DNA from: CAZDSS01 sp964508185
GTDB taxonomy: Bacteria > Pseudomonadota > Alphaproteobacteria > Sphingomonadales > Govanellaceae
Assembly: GCA_964508185.1 (NCBI GenBank)
Contig: CAZDSS010000020.1
Span: 1 to 30,987 of the forward strand
Length of the DNA stretch: 30,987 bases
Direction: 5' to 3'
The notes under the pieces: generated by a model
Database searches by the model: none
Seen by the model: only the letters and a program-made list of their open reading frames with translations
What the model was told of the DNA's origin: nothing
Part shown: piece after piece, positions 24,665-30,987 of the stretch
How positions within the stretch are numbered: the first letter of the stretch is position 1
How the letters are laid out: every line of letters starts with the position of its first letter
Position numbers and translations under genes: made by a program

Positions 24665-25825
24665 ATGAAAACGGGTTTGATGAAGCTTTGCATTTGTCTG
24701 GCGCTTCTTGCGCCGGTCCTGCCCGCTGCGGCCGGGGAGGAAGAGGGGGCGCCGCCCGCCGTGGCTTTCTCGCCGGATGCCGCGCGCGACATCATCCGCG
24801 ATGTCCGCCGCATCGTGACTCCCCAAGGGATCGAGGAGCTGAAGGCGGTCGAGATCGGCGGCATCAGGCAGTGGATCTCGGTCCGCGGCCGCGACCGCCG
24901 CAATCCGATCCTCCTTTTCATCCACGGCGGTCCGGCGTCCACCGAGATGCCGGTGAGCTGGCTCTACCAGAGCCCGTGGGAGGATTTCTTCACCGTCGTT
25001 CAGTGGGACCAGCGCGGGGCGGGCAAGACCGCTGCCGAAAACGACGATCCCGCAATCGCCGGGACCATTTCCATCGAACGCATGACGGCGGATGGCGAAG
25101 AGCTCGTCGCATATCTGCGCAAGCAGTACGACAAGCAGAAGATCTTCGTCCTCGGCCATTCCTGGGGATCGGTGATCGGCCTTAACATCGCCCGCCGCCA
25201 CCCCCAGTGGCTCCACGCCTATATCGGCATGGGGCAGGTGATCCACGCCACCGAGAACGAGCGCGTTGGCTATGACTTCGCGCTTCATGAGGCGAAGGCT
25301 GCGGGCAACCGGCAGGCCATCGATGAGCTCGAAGGCATCGCGCCCTACCCGGGACCAGACGGCGCCGTCTCCATCCCGCAGATTCTGATCCAGCGCAAAT
25401 GGGTGACCTATTTCGGCGGCCTTACCGCCGGCCGGACCAGCTTCGATTACGACACAAATGCGCGGCTCCTCGCCCCGGAATATGACGCCCGGGATCTCGC
25501 CGCGCAGCAGAACATGGGGGAATCGCTGGTGCAGCTCCTGCCCGAGCTCGCCCGGCTGGACTTCCGAAGCGTAACCAGGGTGGACACACCAGTCTTCCTC
25601 TTCGCCGGCCGGCGCGATTACGCGACGCCCTCGGCGATCGCCGCGGACTGGCTCGCGAGGCTGCAGGCGCCGCAGAAGGACCTGTTCTGGTTCGAGCGTT
25701 CCGCCCACATGATGCATATGGAAGAGCCGGGGCAGGTCCTGCTTCGTCTCGTACGCGACATTCGGCCCATTGCCGAGCGCGCGGGCGATGCGGCGCCCGG
25801 GGAAAAGGCGGATGGCGGCCGATGA
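24665..25825 (+). CDS. Exported alpha/beta-hydrolase, proline iminopeptidase-like (S33)
   Basis: A 386-residue alpha/beta-hydrolase with a signal peptide (LMKLCICLALLAPVLPAAAG), so it acts in the periplasm or is exported. Motifs: oxyanion HGGPAS at residue 87; DQRGAGKT, typical of peptidase family S33; nucleophile elbow GHSWGS with Ser166; Asp318 in GRRDYATPS; and His348 in SAHMMHMEE. These complete the Ser-Asp-His triad. S33 enzymes remove N-terminal residues, classically proline, from peptides; other members are plain esterases or amidases, so the substrate is uncertain. The start has GGGGAGA six bases upstream. Its stop overlaps the start of the DUF885 gene (ATGA), which implies coupled translation and joint function. 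Confidence 0.88.
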   Translation: MKTGLMKLCICLALLAPVLPAAAGEEEGAPPAVAFSPDAARDIIRDVRRIVTPQGIEELKAVEIGGIRQWISVRGRDRRNPILLFIHGGPASTEMPVSWLYQSPWEDFFTVVQWDQRGAGKTAAENDDPAIAGTISIERMTADGEELVAYLRKQYDKQKIFVLGHSWGSVIGLNIARRHPQWLHAYIGMGQVIHATENERVGYDFALHEAKAAGNRQAIDELEGIAPYPGPDGAVSIPQILIQRKWVTYFGGLTAGRTSFDYDTNARLLAPEYDARDLAAQQNMGESLVQLLPELARLDFRSVTRVDTPVFLFAGRRDYATPSAIAADWLARLQAPQKDLFWFERSAHMMHMEEPGQVLLRLVRDIRPIAERAGDAAPGEKADGGR

Positions 25826-27654
25826 CCGGGAAAGGCATCACGCGGCGGGAGCTCATCGCGTTCGTCCTCGCGGCGGGTGTCGCGCCGGGATCGATCGCCG
25901 CGGAGGCGGCGCGGACCGACGGGGCGCGCGGGCTTCATGGCCTTCTGGACGATATCGTGGAAGAAATTCTGCGCGCCTCGCCGGAAACTGCAAGCCGATG
26001 CGGCCTTGACGTGGGGGAGCGGGCGGCGTTGAAGCACCGGCTCGACGATCGTTCGCTTGAAGCAACGGATGCGGCGCGGCAGCGGGTGGCGAGCCAGTTG
26101 CGACGTTTGAACGCGTTCGATGAGCGCAGCCTCGTGGGCATGGACATCGTCCATCTGAAGGCGATGCGCGCGACATTGACGGCGCAGGACGCACTCGCCC
26201 GGCATTTCGCCTACGGCGGCGCGACGGAGGCGCACCCCTACGTGGTCAGCCACCTCACCGGCGCATATGCATCCGTTCCGGACTTTCTCGCCGCCAAACA
26301 TGAGATAGGGGATGCGTCGGACGCCGACGCCTGTCTTCACCGCATGCAGATGTTCGCCGCCGTCCTCGGCCAGGAGATCGAGCGCATCCGCCATGACGCC
26401 GCCATGGGCGTGACGCCGCCCGACTTCGTGCAGGACCGCACGCTGGAACAATTGAAGGCTCTCCGGGATCAGAAGGCGGAAAGCTCGGTTCTCGTCGCGA
26501 CGCTCGAAGGCAAGGCGCGGGCGGCCGGCCTCGGAAGCGAACATGCCCCGGCCGCGACTCGCATCTGGACGGACGAGATCGTGCCCATGATTGACGCGCA
26601 GATCGCCGCGATCAGCGCGCTGCGCGACAGCGCGAGCCCCGATGCCGGGGTCTGGCGGCTTCCCGACGGCGATTTATACTATGCGGCGGCCCTGAAGATC
26701 GCGACCACGACCGACCAGGATGCGGAGTCGCTTCACCGCATGGGCAAGGCGCTGGTCGCAGAGATCGGGGGAGAGCTTGCTTCCCTGCTCGATGCCCAGG
26801 GTTACAGGGGCGACAGCCTCGCACAACGCATCGGCGCGCTCCTTTCCGACCCGCAGCTCGCCTATGAGGACCGCGATTCCGGGCGCGCCCGGCTGATGGC
26901 GGATGTCGCGGCGAGCCTCGCCGAGGTGGAGCGGCGCCTCCCGCGATATTTCCACGCGCCGCCCCAGACGAAGGTCGAAATCCGGCGGGTTCCCCCCTTC
27001 CTCGAGAGCGGCGCGCCCTTTGCCTATTACGAGGATCCGTCCATCGACGGCACCCGTCCGGGCACCTTCTATCTCAACCTCCGCAGCCCCGCGCAGTCGC
27101 CGCGCTGGATGCTGACGACCACCGCCTTCCACGAGGCGAACCCCGGGCATCACCTGCAGCAGGCGGTGCTTCAGGAAGGCCCGCCCATACCGCTGATCCG
27201 CAAGATCGTCTGGTCGTCGGCCTATGGCGAAGGCTGGGCGGTCTATGCCGAGCAGCTGGCGGACGAGATGGGCGTCTATGACGAAGACCCGGTGGGCCGG
27301 ATCGGCTACTTCGTCGCATCCTTGCTGCGCGCTGCCCGGCTGGTGGCGGATACCGGAATTCATGCGCTCCGCTGGTCGCGGGACGAGGCGATCGCCTGGA
27401 TGACCGGGAACGGCATTCCCCGCCCGATCGCTGTCAACGAGGTCGAGCGCTACTGCGTGTGGCCCGGGCAGGCCTGCAGCTACATGGTCGGCAAGACGGA
27501 GTGGGTGAGATTGCGCGAACGGGCAAGCGCCGCCCTCGGTCCGCGATACGACGTGCGGGATTTCCATGCGGCGACGCTCGCGGTGGGGGCGGTGCCGCTA
27601 ACCACGCTGGAGGAGGTCGTCGATGGATACATCGCCGCCGGACTGGCGGATTGA
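25822..27654 (+). CDS. DUF885 metallopeptidase-like protein with a Tat-type signal
   Basis: A 610-residue DUF885 protein. The N-terminus reads ITRRELIAFVLAAGVAPGS, a twin-arginine pattern followed by a hydrophobic stretch, so Tat export is likely. The C-terminal half carries the family hallmark FHEANPGHHLQ with His437, Glu438, His443 and His444, an HExxxxGHH zinc-site-like arrangement. It is followed by SSAYGEGWAVYAEQLADEMG, whose Glu is a plausible third metal ligand. Members are generally viewed as metal-dependent peptidase-like enzymes, but defined substrates are few. The start overlaps the S33 peptidase stop by 4 bp. The pair probably degrades the same peptide pool outside the cytoplasm. 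Metal use and activity here are inferred from the motif only. Confidence 0.88.
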   Translation: MTGKGITRRELIAFVLAAGVAPGSIAAEAARTDGARGLHGLLDDIVEEILRASPETASRCGLDVGERAALKHRLDDRSLEATDAARQRVASQLRRLNAFDERSLVGMDIVHLKAMRATLTAQDALARHFAYGGATEAHPYVVSHLTGAYASVPDFLAAKHEIGDASDADACLHRMQMFAAVLGQEIERIRHDAAMGVTPPDFVQDRTLEQLKALRDQKAESSVLVATLEGKARAAGLGSEHAPAATRIWTDEIVPMIDAQIAAISALRDSASPDAGVWRLPDGDLYYAAALKIATTTDQDAESLHRMGKALVAEIGGELASLLDAQGYRGDSLAQRIGALLSDPQLAYEDRDSGRARLMADVAASLAEVERRLPRYFHAPPQTKVEIRRVPPFLESGAPFAYYEDPSIDGTRPGTFYLNLRSPAQSPRWMLTTTAFHEANPGHHLQQAVLQEGPPIPLIRKIVWSSAYGEGWAVYAEQLADEMGVYDEDPVGRIGYFVASLLRAARLVADTGIHALRWSRDEAIAWMTGNGIPRPIAVNEVERYCVWPGQACSYMVGKTEWVRLRERASAALGPRYDVRDFHAATLAVGAVPLTTLEEVVDGYIAAGLAD

Positions 27655-27699
27655 CGGGGCTTTTCCGGTGAGAAAATATGTGGCTTCCGAAAACTCATG

Positions 27700-27705
27700 T
27701 ATAGT
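27700..27705 (+). promoter_or_regulatory. Probable -10 element of the XRE-cupin gene
   Basis: TATAGT matches 5/6 of the -10 consensus and lies 45 bp before the start codon, in an AT-richer gap (27655-27750). No clear -35 is seen at 17 bp. An imperfect dyad, TTTTC/GAAAA, lies at 27661-27676 and could be an operator, possibly for autoregulation. Confidence 0.35.
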
Positions 27706-27750
27706 GACCCGGCTGCATTCGGGCGGCATTTACGCAATTCAGGAGACAGT

Positions 27751-28434
27751 ATGAGCGACCAGATCCCGAGCCTGGGCGCGGCGGCGCGTCCCGGGCCGAT
27801 CCTCAGGCAATTCCGGATCGAGCGCGGACTGACGCTGACCGAGGTCAGCGAGCGAACCGGCCTGCCGATCTCCAGCCTCTCGAAGATCGAGAACGGGAAG
27901 ATGGAGCTGACCATCGACAAGCTGCTGCGGATCAGTCTGGCGCTCGACATCAATATCGCCGACGTCCTCGGCACGCCGACGAACCAGTATGCCTCGACCG
28001 AAACCAGCCGTCGCCGCTGCATCACCAGGGCGGGGCAGGGGGAGGTGGTCGCGTCCCCGAGCGGCGAGTTCTGCTATCACGCCTATGAGCTTCTCTCCAA
28101 GGATCTCACGCCCATCGTGGCGGAAATCCGCGCCCGGAGCATCGAGGAATTCGGCGAGTTTCACCGCCATCCGGGCGAGGAATATGTCTATGTGCTGGAG
28201 GGCGAACTGGCGCTCTACAGCGACACCTACACGCCCGCCCATCTGAAGAAGGGCGATTCCATCTATTTCGACGGCGGCATGGGCCACGCCTATGTGGCCG
28301 TCGGCGAGGGGCCGTGCCGGATCCTGTCCATCTTCTCCAGTTCCGCGACGCAGGTGGTCGACATGGTCGAAGGCCGGAAACCGCTGATGGAGACCCTTGC
28401 CAAATCCCGCAGCCGGGGCGAGCCCGCCGCCTGA
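27751..28434 (+). CDS. XRE-family transcriptional regulator with C-terminal cupin domain
   Basis: A 227-residue regulator. Residues 17-72 form a lambda Cro/CI-type helix-turn-helix (LRQFRIERGLTLTEVSERTG, SSLSKIENGKMELTIDKLL). Residues about 137-200 form a cupin barrel (FHRHPGEEYVYVLEGELALY, KKGDSIYFDGGMGHAY) likely to bind a small effector. This HTH-cupin architecture is common in regulators of amine, amino-acid and sulfur-compound catabolism. The ATG at 27751 has AGGAGA upstream; the frame is open from 27697, which would overlap the -10 element. It sits between the peptidase pair and the amidohydrolase gene, so it is the most likely local regulator of this cluster. Its effector and target sites are unknown. 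Confidence 0.92.
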   Translation: MSDQIPSLGAAARPGPILRQFRIERGLTLTEVSERTGLPISSLSKIENGKMELTIDKLLRISLALDINIADVLGTPTNQYASTETSRRRCITRAGQGEVVASPSGEFCYHAYELLSKDLTPIVAEIRARSIEEFGEFHRHPGEEYVYVLEGELALYSDTYTPAHLKKGDSIYFDGGMGHAYVAVGEGPCRILSIFSSSATQVVDMVEGRKPLMETLAKSRSRGEPAA

Positions 28435-28457
28435 CTTTCGAGTTCGGGGGGCGTTTG

Positions 28458-28480
28458 CCGCGGGCCTGTCCGGCCCGCGG
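28458..28480 (+). terminator. Hairpin terminator after the XRE-cupin gene
   Basis: CCGCGGGCC (28458-28466) pairs perfectly with GGCCCGCGG (28472-28480) around a five-base loop, TGTCC, 23 bases after the stop. There is no T-run. It is a likely Rho-independent-like end or pause that separates the regulator from the amidohydrolase leader. Confidence 0.55.
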
Positions 28481-28582
28481 ACAGCAACTGCGGCGTTGCT
28501 CCGGGGGCTGGCCGGGAGCAGCGGAACCCGGCGCGCGACGTTCGGCGTCCCGCTTCCCGCGATCGACGCACGAGGACGTCGC

Positions 28583-28618
28583 ATGAGCGGACGCCCGGGA
28601 ACTCGGCTGTTCACCTGA
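28583..28618 (+). CDS. Possible 11-residue leader peptide ahead of the amidohydrolase
   Basis: A tiny frame, MSGRPGTRLFT, starts at an ATG with GAGGA six bases upstream and stops at TGA 28616-28618. Two bases later comes a small hairpin (CGGGTG-TTT-CGCCCG, 28621-28635), and 59 bases after the tiny frame the amidohydrolase begins. The arrangement resembles an attenuation or translation-coupling leader, but such short frames arise by chance. The leader shows no run of a single codon; two of its 11 residues are Arg. Confidence 0.2.
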   Translation: MSGRPGTRLFT

Positions 28619-28676
28619 GCCGGGTGTTTCGCCCGACGAGGGCACGAGATCAGAACCAAGGAGGGGAGGAGCATCA

Positions 28677-29963
28677 ATGAGACCAAATGCGCTCATGGTG
28701 GTAGGGAGCCTGTTCGCGCTGCTTGCGTTATCGTCTCCGGCACGGGCGGACACCGTTGTGGTGACTGCGGCAAGGATGGTTGACGTGGAGGCCGGCCGGA
28801 CCCTCGACGATCCGGTGGTCGTGATCACCGACGGCCGGATTGCCGCCATATCCACCCGGGGCCAGCCTCGGCCGGACATCCCGCCGGATGCGCGCCAACT
28901 CGATTTCGCCGGCAAGACCATTCTGCCCGGCCTCATCGACATGCATGTCCATCTGACCCACAATCCGCGCTTTGGTGGATATACGAGGCTGCAGTTCACC
29001 GACAGTTTCTGGATCGCGCAGGGTGTCGGCAACGCGGCGGCCATGCTTCGCGCAGGCTTCACGACCGTGCGGAGTCTCGGCTCCCAGAATTTCGCAGATG
29101 TGGGCTACAAGCAGGCGATCGAGGCCGGCCTCATGATCGGCCCCCGGATCGTGCCGGCGGCCCATTCCATTGGTGCGACGGGCGGACATTGCGACAGCAC
29201 CTATCTGCCCCCTTCATTCAATCACAAGAACAGGGGGGTCGGGGACGGTCCGCAGGAGCTCCGGGCGCTGGTGAGAGAGCAGCGCAAATATGGCGCCGAA
29301 ATCATCAAGATCTGCGCCACGGGCGGCGTGTTCTCCCGCAACACTGAACCCGGCCAGCAGCAGTTGAGCGAGGAGGAGATGCGGGCCGTCGTCGACGAAG
29401 CGCATCGCTGGGGTCTCAAGGTCGCCGCGCATGCCCATGGCGCCGCCGGGATCAAGGCCGCGATCCGCGCCGGCGTGGACACGATCGAACATGCCAGTCT
29501 GATCGACGACGAAGGCATCGCCCTCGCGAAGGCTCACGGCACCTGGCTTTCCATGGACATCTTCAATACGGAATACACGCAGGCCGCGGGCGCGCGGAAC
29601 GGTGTCTTGCCGGACAACCTTCGCAAGGATCGCGAGGTGGGGCAGATCCAGCGGGAGAACTTCCGCAAGGCGCATCAAGCAGGGGTCAGGATCGTTTTCG
29701 GGACGGATGCGGGCATCATGCCGCATGGTACCGCCGCGGGGCAGTTCGGCTACATGGTCGAATATGGAATGACGCCGATGGAGGCGCTTCGCGCGGCCAC
29801 GTGGAACGCCGCCGAGGCCCTGGGCAGATCCCGGGACGTCGGGGCGATCGCCGTCGGACGCTTTGGCGACCTGGTTGTCGTGGACGGCGATCCGACCGTC
29901 GATGTGGAGGTCCTCACCCGCATAACGGCCGTGGTGAAAGGCGGAGATCTGGTTGAACCGTAG
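28677..29963 (+). CDS. Exported amidohydrolase, Xaa-Pro/Xaa-Arg dipeptidase-like
   Basis: A 428-residue member of the amidohydrolase superfamily with a signal peptide (VVGSLFALLALSSPARAD). Metal and catalytic residues of a binuclear site are all present: His90 and His92 in DMHVHL, Lys211 in EIIKICATGG (the bridging carboxylated lysine), His252 in AAHAHG, His272 in TIEHAS, and Asp344 in FGTDAGI. The closest families known to me are the imidazolonepropionase-like or prolidase-like enzymes, some of which cleave dipeptides with a C-terminal Arg, Lys or Pro. The precise substrate is not readable. The start ATG has GGGGAGGAG upstream. It follows the XRE-cupin gene by 242 bp, which hold a hairpin and a possible leader peptide. 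With the S33 and DUF885 enzymes it makes a third exported hydrolase in a row, supporting a peptide-degradation role. Confidence 0.9.
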   Translation: MRPNALMVVGSLFALLALSSPARADTVVVTAARMVDVEAGRTLDDPVVVITDGRIAAISTRGQPRPDIPPDARQLDFAGKTILPGLIDMHVHLTHNPRFGGYTRLQFTDSFWIAQGVGNAAAMLRAGFTTVRSLGSQNFADVGYKQAIEAGLMIGPRIVPAAHSIGATGGHCDSTYLPPSFNHKNRGVGDGPQELRALVREQRKYGAEIIKICATGGVFSRNTEPGQQQLSEEEMRAVVDEAHRWGLKVAAHAHGAAGIKAAIRAGVDTIEHASLIDDEGIALAKAHGTWLSMDIFNTEYTQAAGARNGVLPDNLRKDREVGQIQRENFRKAHQAGVRIVFGTDAGIMPHGTAAGQFGYMVEYGMTPMEALRAATWNAAEALGRSRDVGAIAVGRFGDLVVVDGDPTVDVEVLTRITAVVKGGDLVEP

Positions 29964-30067
29964 GCTGGCCGGCTTCGTCAGGAGTCCGGCTTGGGTCTAA
30001 CTCACTGACACGTATGTATTTTTTTCGCGACCCGGGGGGGAGGCCAGGGGCGGCGGGGATGGGAATA

Positions 30068-30112
30068 TGGTGCCGGCAGCAGGGATCGAACCCGCGACCT
30101 ACCGCTTACAAG
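30068..30112 (-). other. Attachment site: 3' half of tRNA-Thr(TGT)
   Basis: Read on the minus strand, the segment runs from the anticodon loop CTTGTAA (anticodon TGT) through the 3' anticodon strand GCGGT, variable AGGTC, T-arm GCGGG-TTCGATC-CCTGC and acceptor strand TGCCGGC to discriminator A and encoded CCA. The expected 5' anticodon strand (ACCGC) is absent: similarity stops at 30112/30113, at the 5' edge of the loop. This is not a functional tRNA. It is the direct-repeat core left when an island integrates into a tRNA gene. Because the break faces right, the island lies to the right, and the intact tRNA-Thr should stand at its far end. Confidence 0.85.
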
Positions 30113-30130
30113 AGAGTTTCCCTCCCTGCA

Positions 30131-30147
30131 TCATGCGACGTCATGCG
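30131..30147. repeat. TCATGCG direct repeat, 10-bp period
   Basis: TCATGCG occurs at 30131-30137 and 30141-30147, one helical turn apart, 18 bp inside the island from the attachment core. The position suits an integrase or excisionase arm site; this is inference. Confidence 0.35.
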
Positions 30148-30234
30148 TCCGGATGATCCGCGTAAATTCCTGATATAACAATAGGTTATAGTATTCTTCT
30201 GCCTCAGCATGTCGCAACTTGTATCGACAAAGAT

Positions 30235-30253
30235 GTACCTATTTCCGTACCTA
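30235..30253. repeat. GTACCTA direct repeat, 12-bp period
   Basis: GTACCTA occurs at 30235-30241 and 30247-30253, about 45 bp before the integrase start. It may bind integrase or an excisionase that also controls the int promoter; no direct support exists in the window. Confidence 0.35.
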
Positions 30254-30298
30254 ACCGGGGCAACCGCCCTCCGGGCCGGTTCTGAAAAAAGGTACGCC

Positions 30299-30987
30299 AT
30301 GCCAATAGTCGAGATGACTGACCGTTTTTGCCAGGCGGCAAAGCCGCTTGAGGGCAAACAAACGGACTTCTTCGACGCCGTGGTGAGGGGGCTTTGTCTT
30401 CGCGTCTCGCCGGGAGGCACGCGACCTTGGAACCTGATTTATACGAAGCCAGGCGACGCCAAGCGCGCTCGCATGAAGTTAGGGCGCTATCCTGAAATCA
30501 CGCTGGCGAAGGCGAGAGAGAAGGCCAGAGCCGCACGCGCGAGCATCGGCGAGGGCGTGGACCCTACCGCTGAAAAGCGCGCCCAAGCTGCATCGCAGAC
30601 CGTTTCTGACCTGGTGGATAATTACATCGCCCGCCATGCTTCGACAAAGCGCAGCGGCAGGGAGATCGCGAGGCGGTTACGCAAGAACGTTTCCGACGTG
30701 ATTGGCGCGATCAAGCTGAACGAGCTCCACCGGCGCGACATTACCAAGGTTCTCGACGCAATCAAGGATCGGGGCGCACATATCGAGGCAAATCGAGTCT
30801 TTCAGGATCTGCGCGCCATGATCCGGTGGGCAGTCACGCGCGGGGATCTCGACCAGAACATCATGGCGGGTATGCGCCGCCCGACTGAGGAATCGATCCG
30901 CGAACGTGTCCTCACGGGCGACGAAATCAGGATCATGTGGGCCGCGTTGCCTGATGCGAAGATGCAGGAAGCTACCCGGCGGATCCT
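30299..30987 (+). CDS. P4-type tyrosine integrase, 3' end outside the window
   Basis: The ATG at 30299 (AAAGG upstream) opens a frame that runs off the window end after 229 codons. The N-terminus begins MPIVEMTDRFCQAAKPLEGK and shows the DUF4102 arm-binding pattern of P4-like integrases: FFDAVVRGLCLRVSPGGTRP, then MKLGRYPEITLAKAREKAR (about residues 58-76). A helical core-binding domain follows (HRRDITKVLDAIKDRG, FQDLRAMIRWAVTRGDLDQN). The last visible residues, RVLTGDEIRIMWAALPDA, are the start of the catalytic domain. The Arg-His-Arg-Tyr residues lie beyond the window, so activity cannot be judged. Base composition is lower in GC than the genes to the left. It is the first gene inside the island, next to the tRNA-Thr fragment, and presumably catalysed the integration. 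Confidence 0.93.
   Translation, partial: MPIVEMTDRFCQAAKPLEGKQTDFFDAVVRGLCLRVSPGGTRPWNLIYTKPGDAKRARMKLGRYPEITLAKAREKARAARASIGEGVDPTAEKRAQAASQTVSDLVDNYIARHASTKRSGREIARRLRKNVSDVIGAIKLNELHRRDITKVLDAIKDRGAHIEANRVFQDLRAMIRWAVTRGDLDQNIMAGMRRPTEESIRERVLTGDEIRIMWAALPDAKMQEATRRI

Larger units (their letters stand above)
29964..30298. other. 335-bp intergenic region at the island boundary
   Basis: The left part (29964-30067) is backbone-like and GC-rich, with a weak 5-bp hairpin at 29968-29990, a T7 run at 30019-30025 and a G7 run near 30034-30040. The tRNA-Thr fragment follows (30068-30112). The right part (30113-30298) is notably AT-richer and holds short direct repeats and a TATAGT (30187-30192) that could be the integrase -10. 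No protein-coding gene is convincing here. Confidence 0.6.
30068..30987. mobile_element. Left end of an integrative genomic island
   Basis: The tRNA-Thr attachment fragment is directly followed by AT-richer DNA with short repeats and a P4-type integrase reading into the island. Backbone genes with uniform high GC lie to the left. Only the first 0.9 kb of the element is inside the window, so its cargo and size cannot be given. Confidence 0.75.

Noticed and set aside
29968..30025. Terminator made of the GCCGG/CCGGC stem and the T7 run after the amidohydrolase
   Set aside because: The stem is only 5 bp with a 13-base loop, and the T-run is 28 bases away from it.
30068..30140. A complete tRNA-Thr gene
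   Set aside because: Only the 3' half is present; after the anticodon loop the sequence cannot form the 5' anticodon strand, D-arm or acceptor strand.

Overview
The window is GC-rich DNA with dense genes, short intergenic gaps and long antisense shadow ORFs. It carries three TonB-dependent outer-membrane receptors (TBDRs), a fused indolepyruvate oxidoreductase and a YHS-domain copper ATPase. Together these suggest a heterotrophic alphaproteobacterium of a TBDR-rich lineage (Sphingomonadales, Caulobacterales or similar). That placement is inferred from gene content, not from a marker gene.

Layout. (A) 1-3350: the 3' part of a TBDR converges on a lipoprotein alkaline phosphatase with a possible Pho box. 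(B) 3597-11276: a MalT-like LuxR ATPase regulator precedes a tight operon of short-form hydantoinase/oxoprolinase, DUF917 protein and TBDR, closed by a strong hairpin. The 159-bp gap before the operon holds three copies of a 10-bp box resembling the MalT box. (C) 11330-16309: RecQ helicase, an exported PRC-barrel protein, and a divergent copA/csoR copper pair. In the pair, one palindromic operator lies inside two face-to-face promoters, and csoR is probably leaderless. (D) 16334-22224: a Leu/Phe/Val-type amino-acid dehydrogenase with a TTG start is followed after 14 bp by fused indolepyruvate oxidoreductase. This makes a two-step route from amino acid to 2-oxo acid to acyl-CoA. A YkvI-like membrane transporter is divergent to it. 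(E) 22370-29963: a TBDR, an S33 peptidase of the proline iminopeptidase type, a DUF885 metallopeptidase-like protein with a Tat-like signal, an XRE-cupin regulator and an exported prolidase-like amidohydrolase. D and E together read as a peptide capture, hydrolysis and amino-acid oxidation region. (F) 30068-30987: a 45-bp 3' half of tRNA-Thr(TGT), broken exactly at the anticodon loop, followed by an AT-richer leader with short repeats and the N-terminal part of a P4-type tyrosine integrase. This is the left edge of a genomic island continuing beyond the window.

The most interesting parts are the hydantoinase-DUF917-TBDR locus with its candidate operators, the copA/csoR promoter, and the tRNA-Thr island boundary. 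No CRISPR array, insertion sequence, rRNA or intact tRNA was seen.
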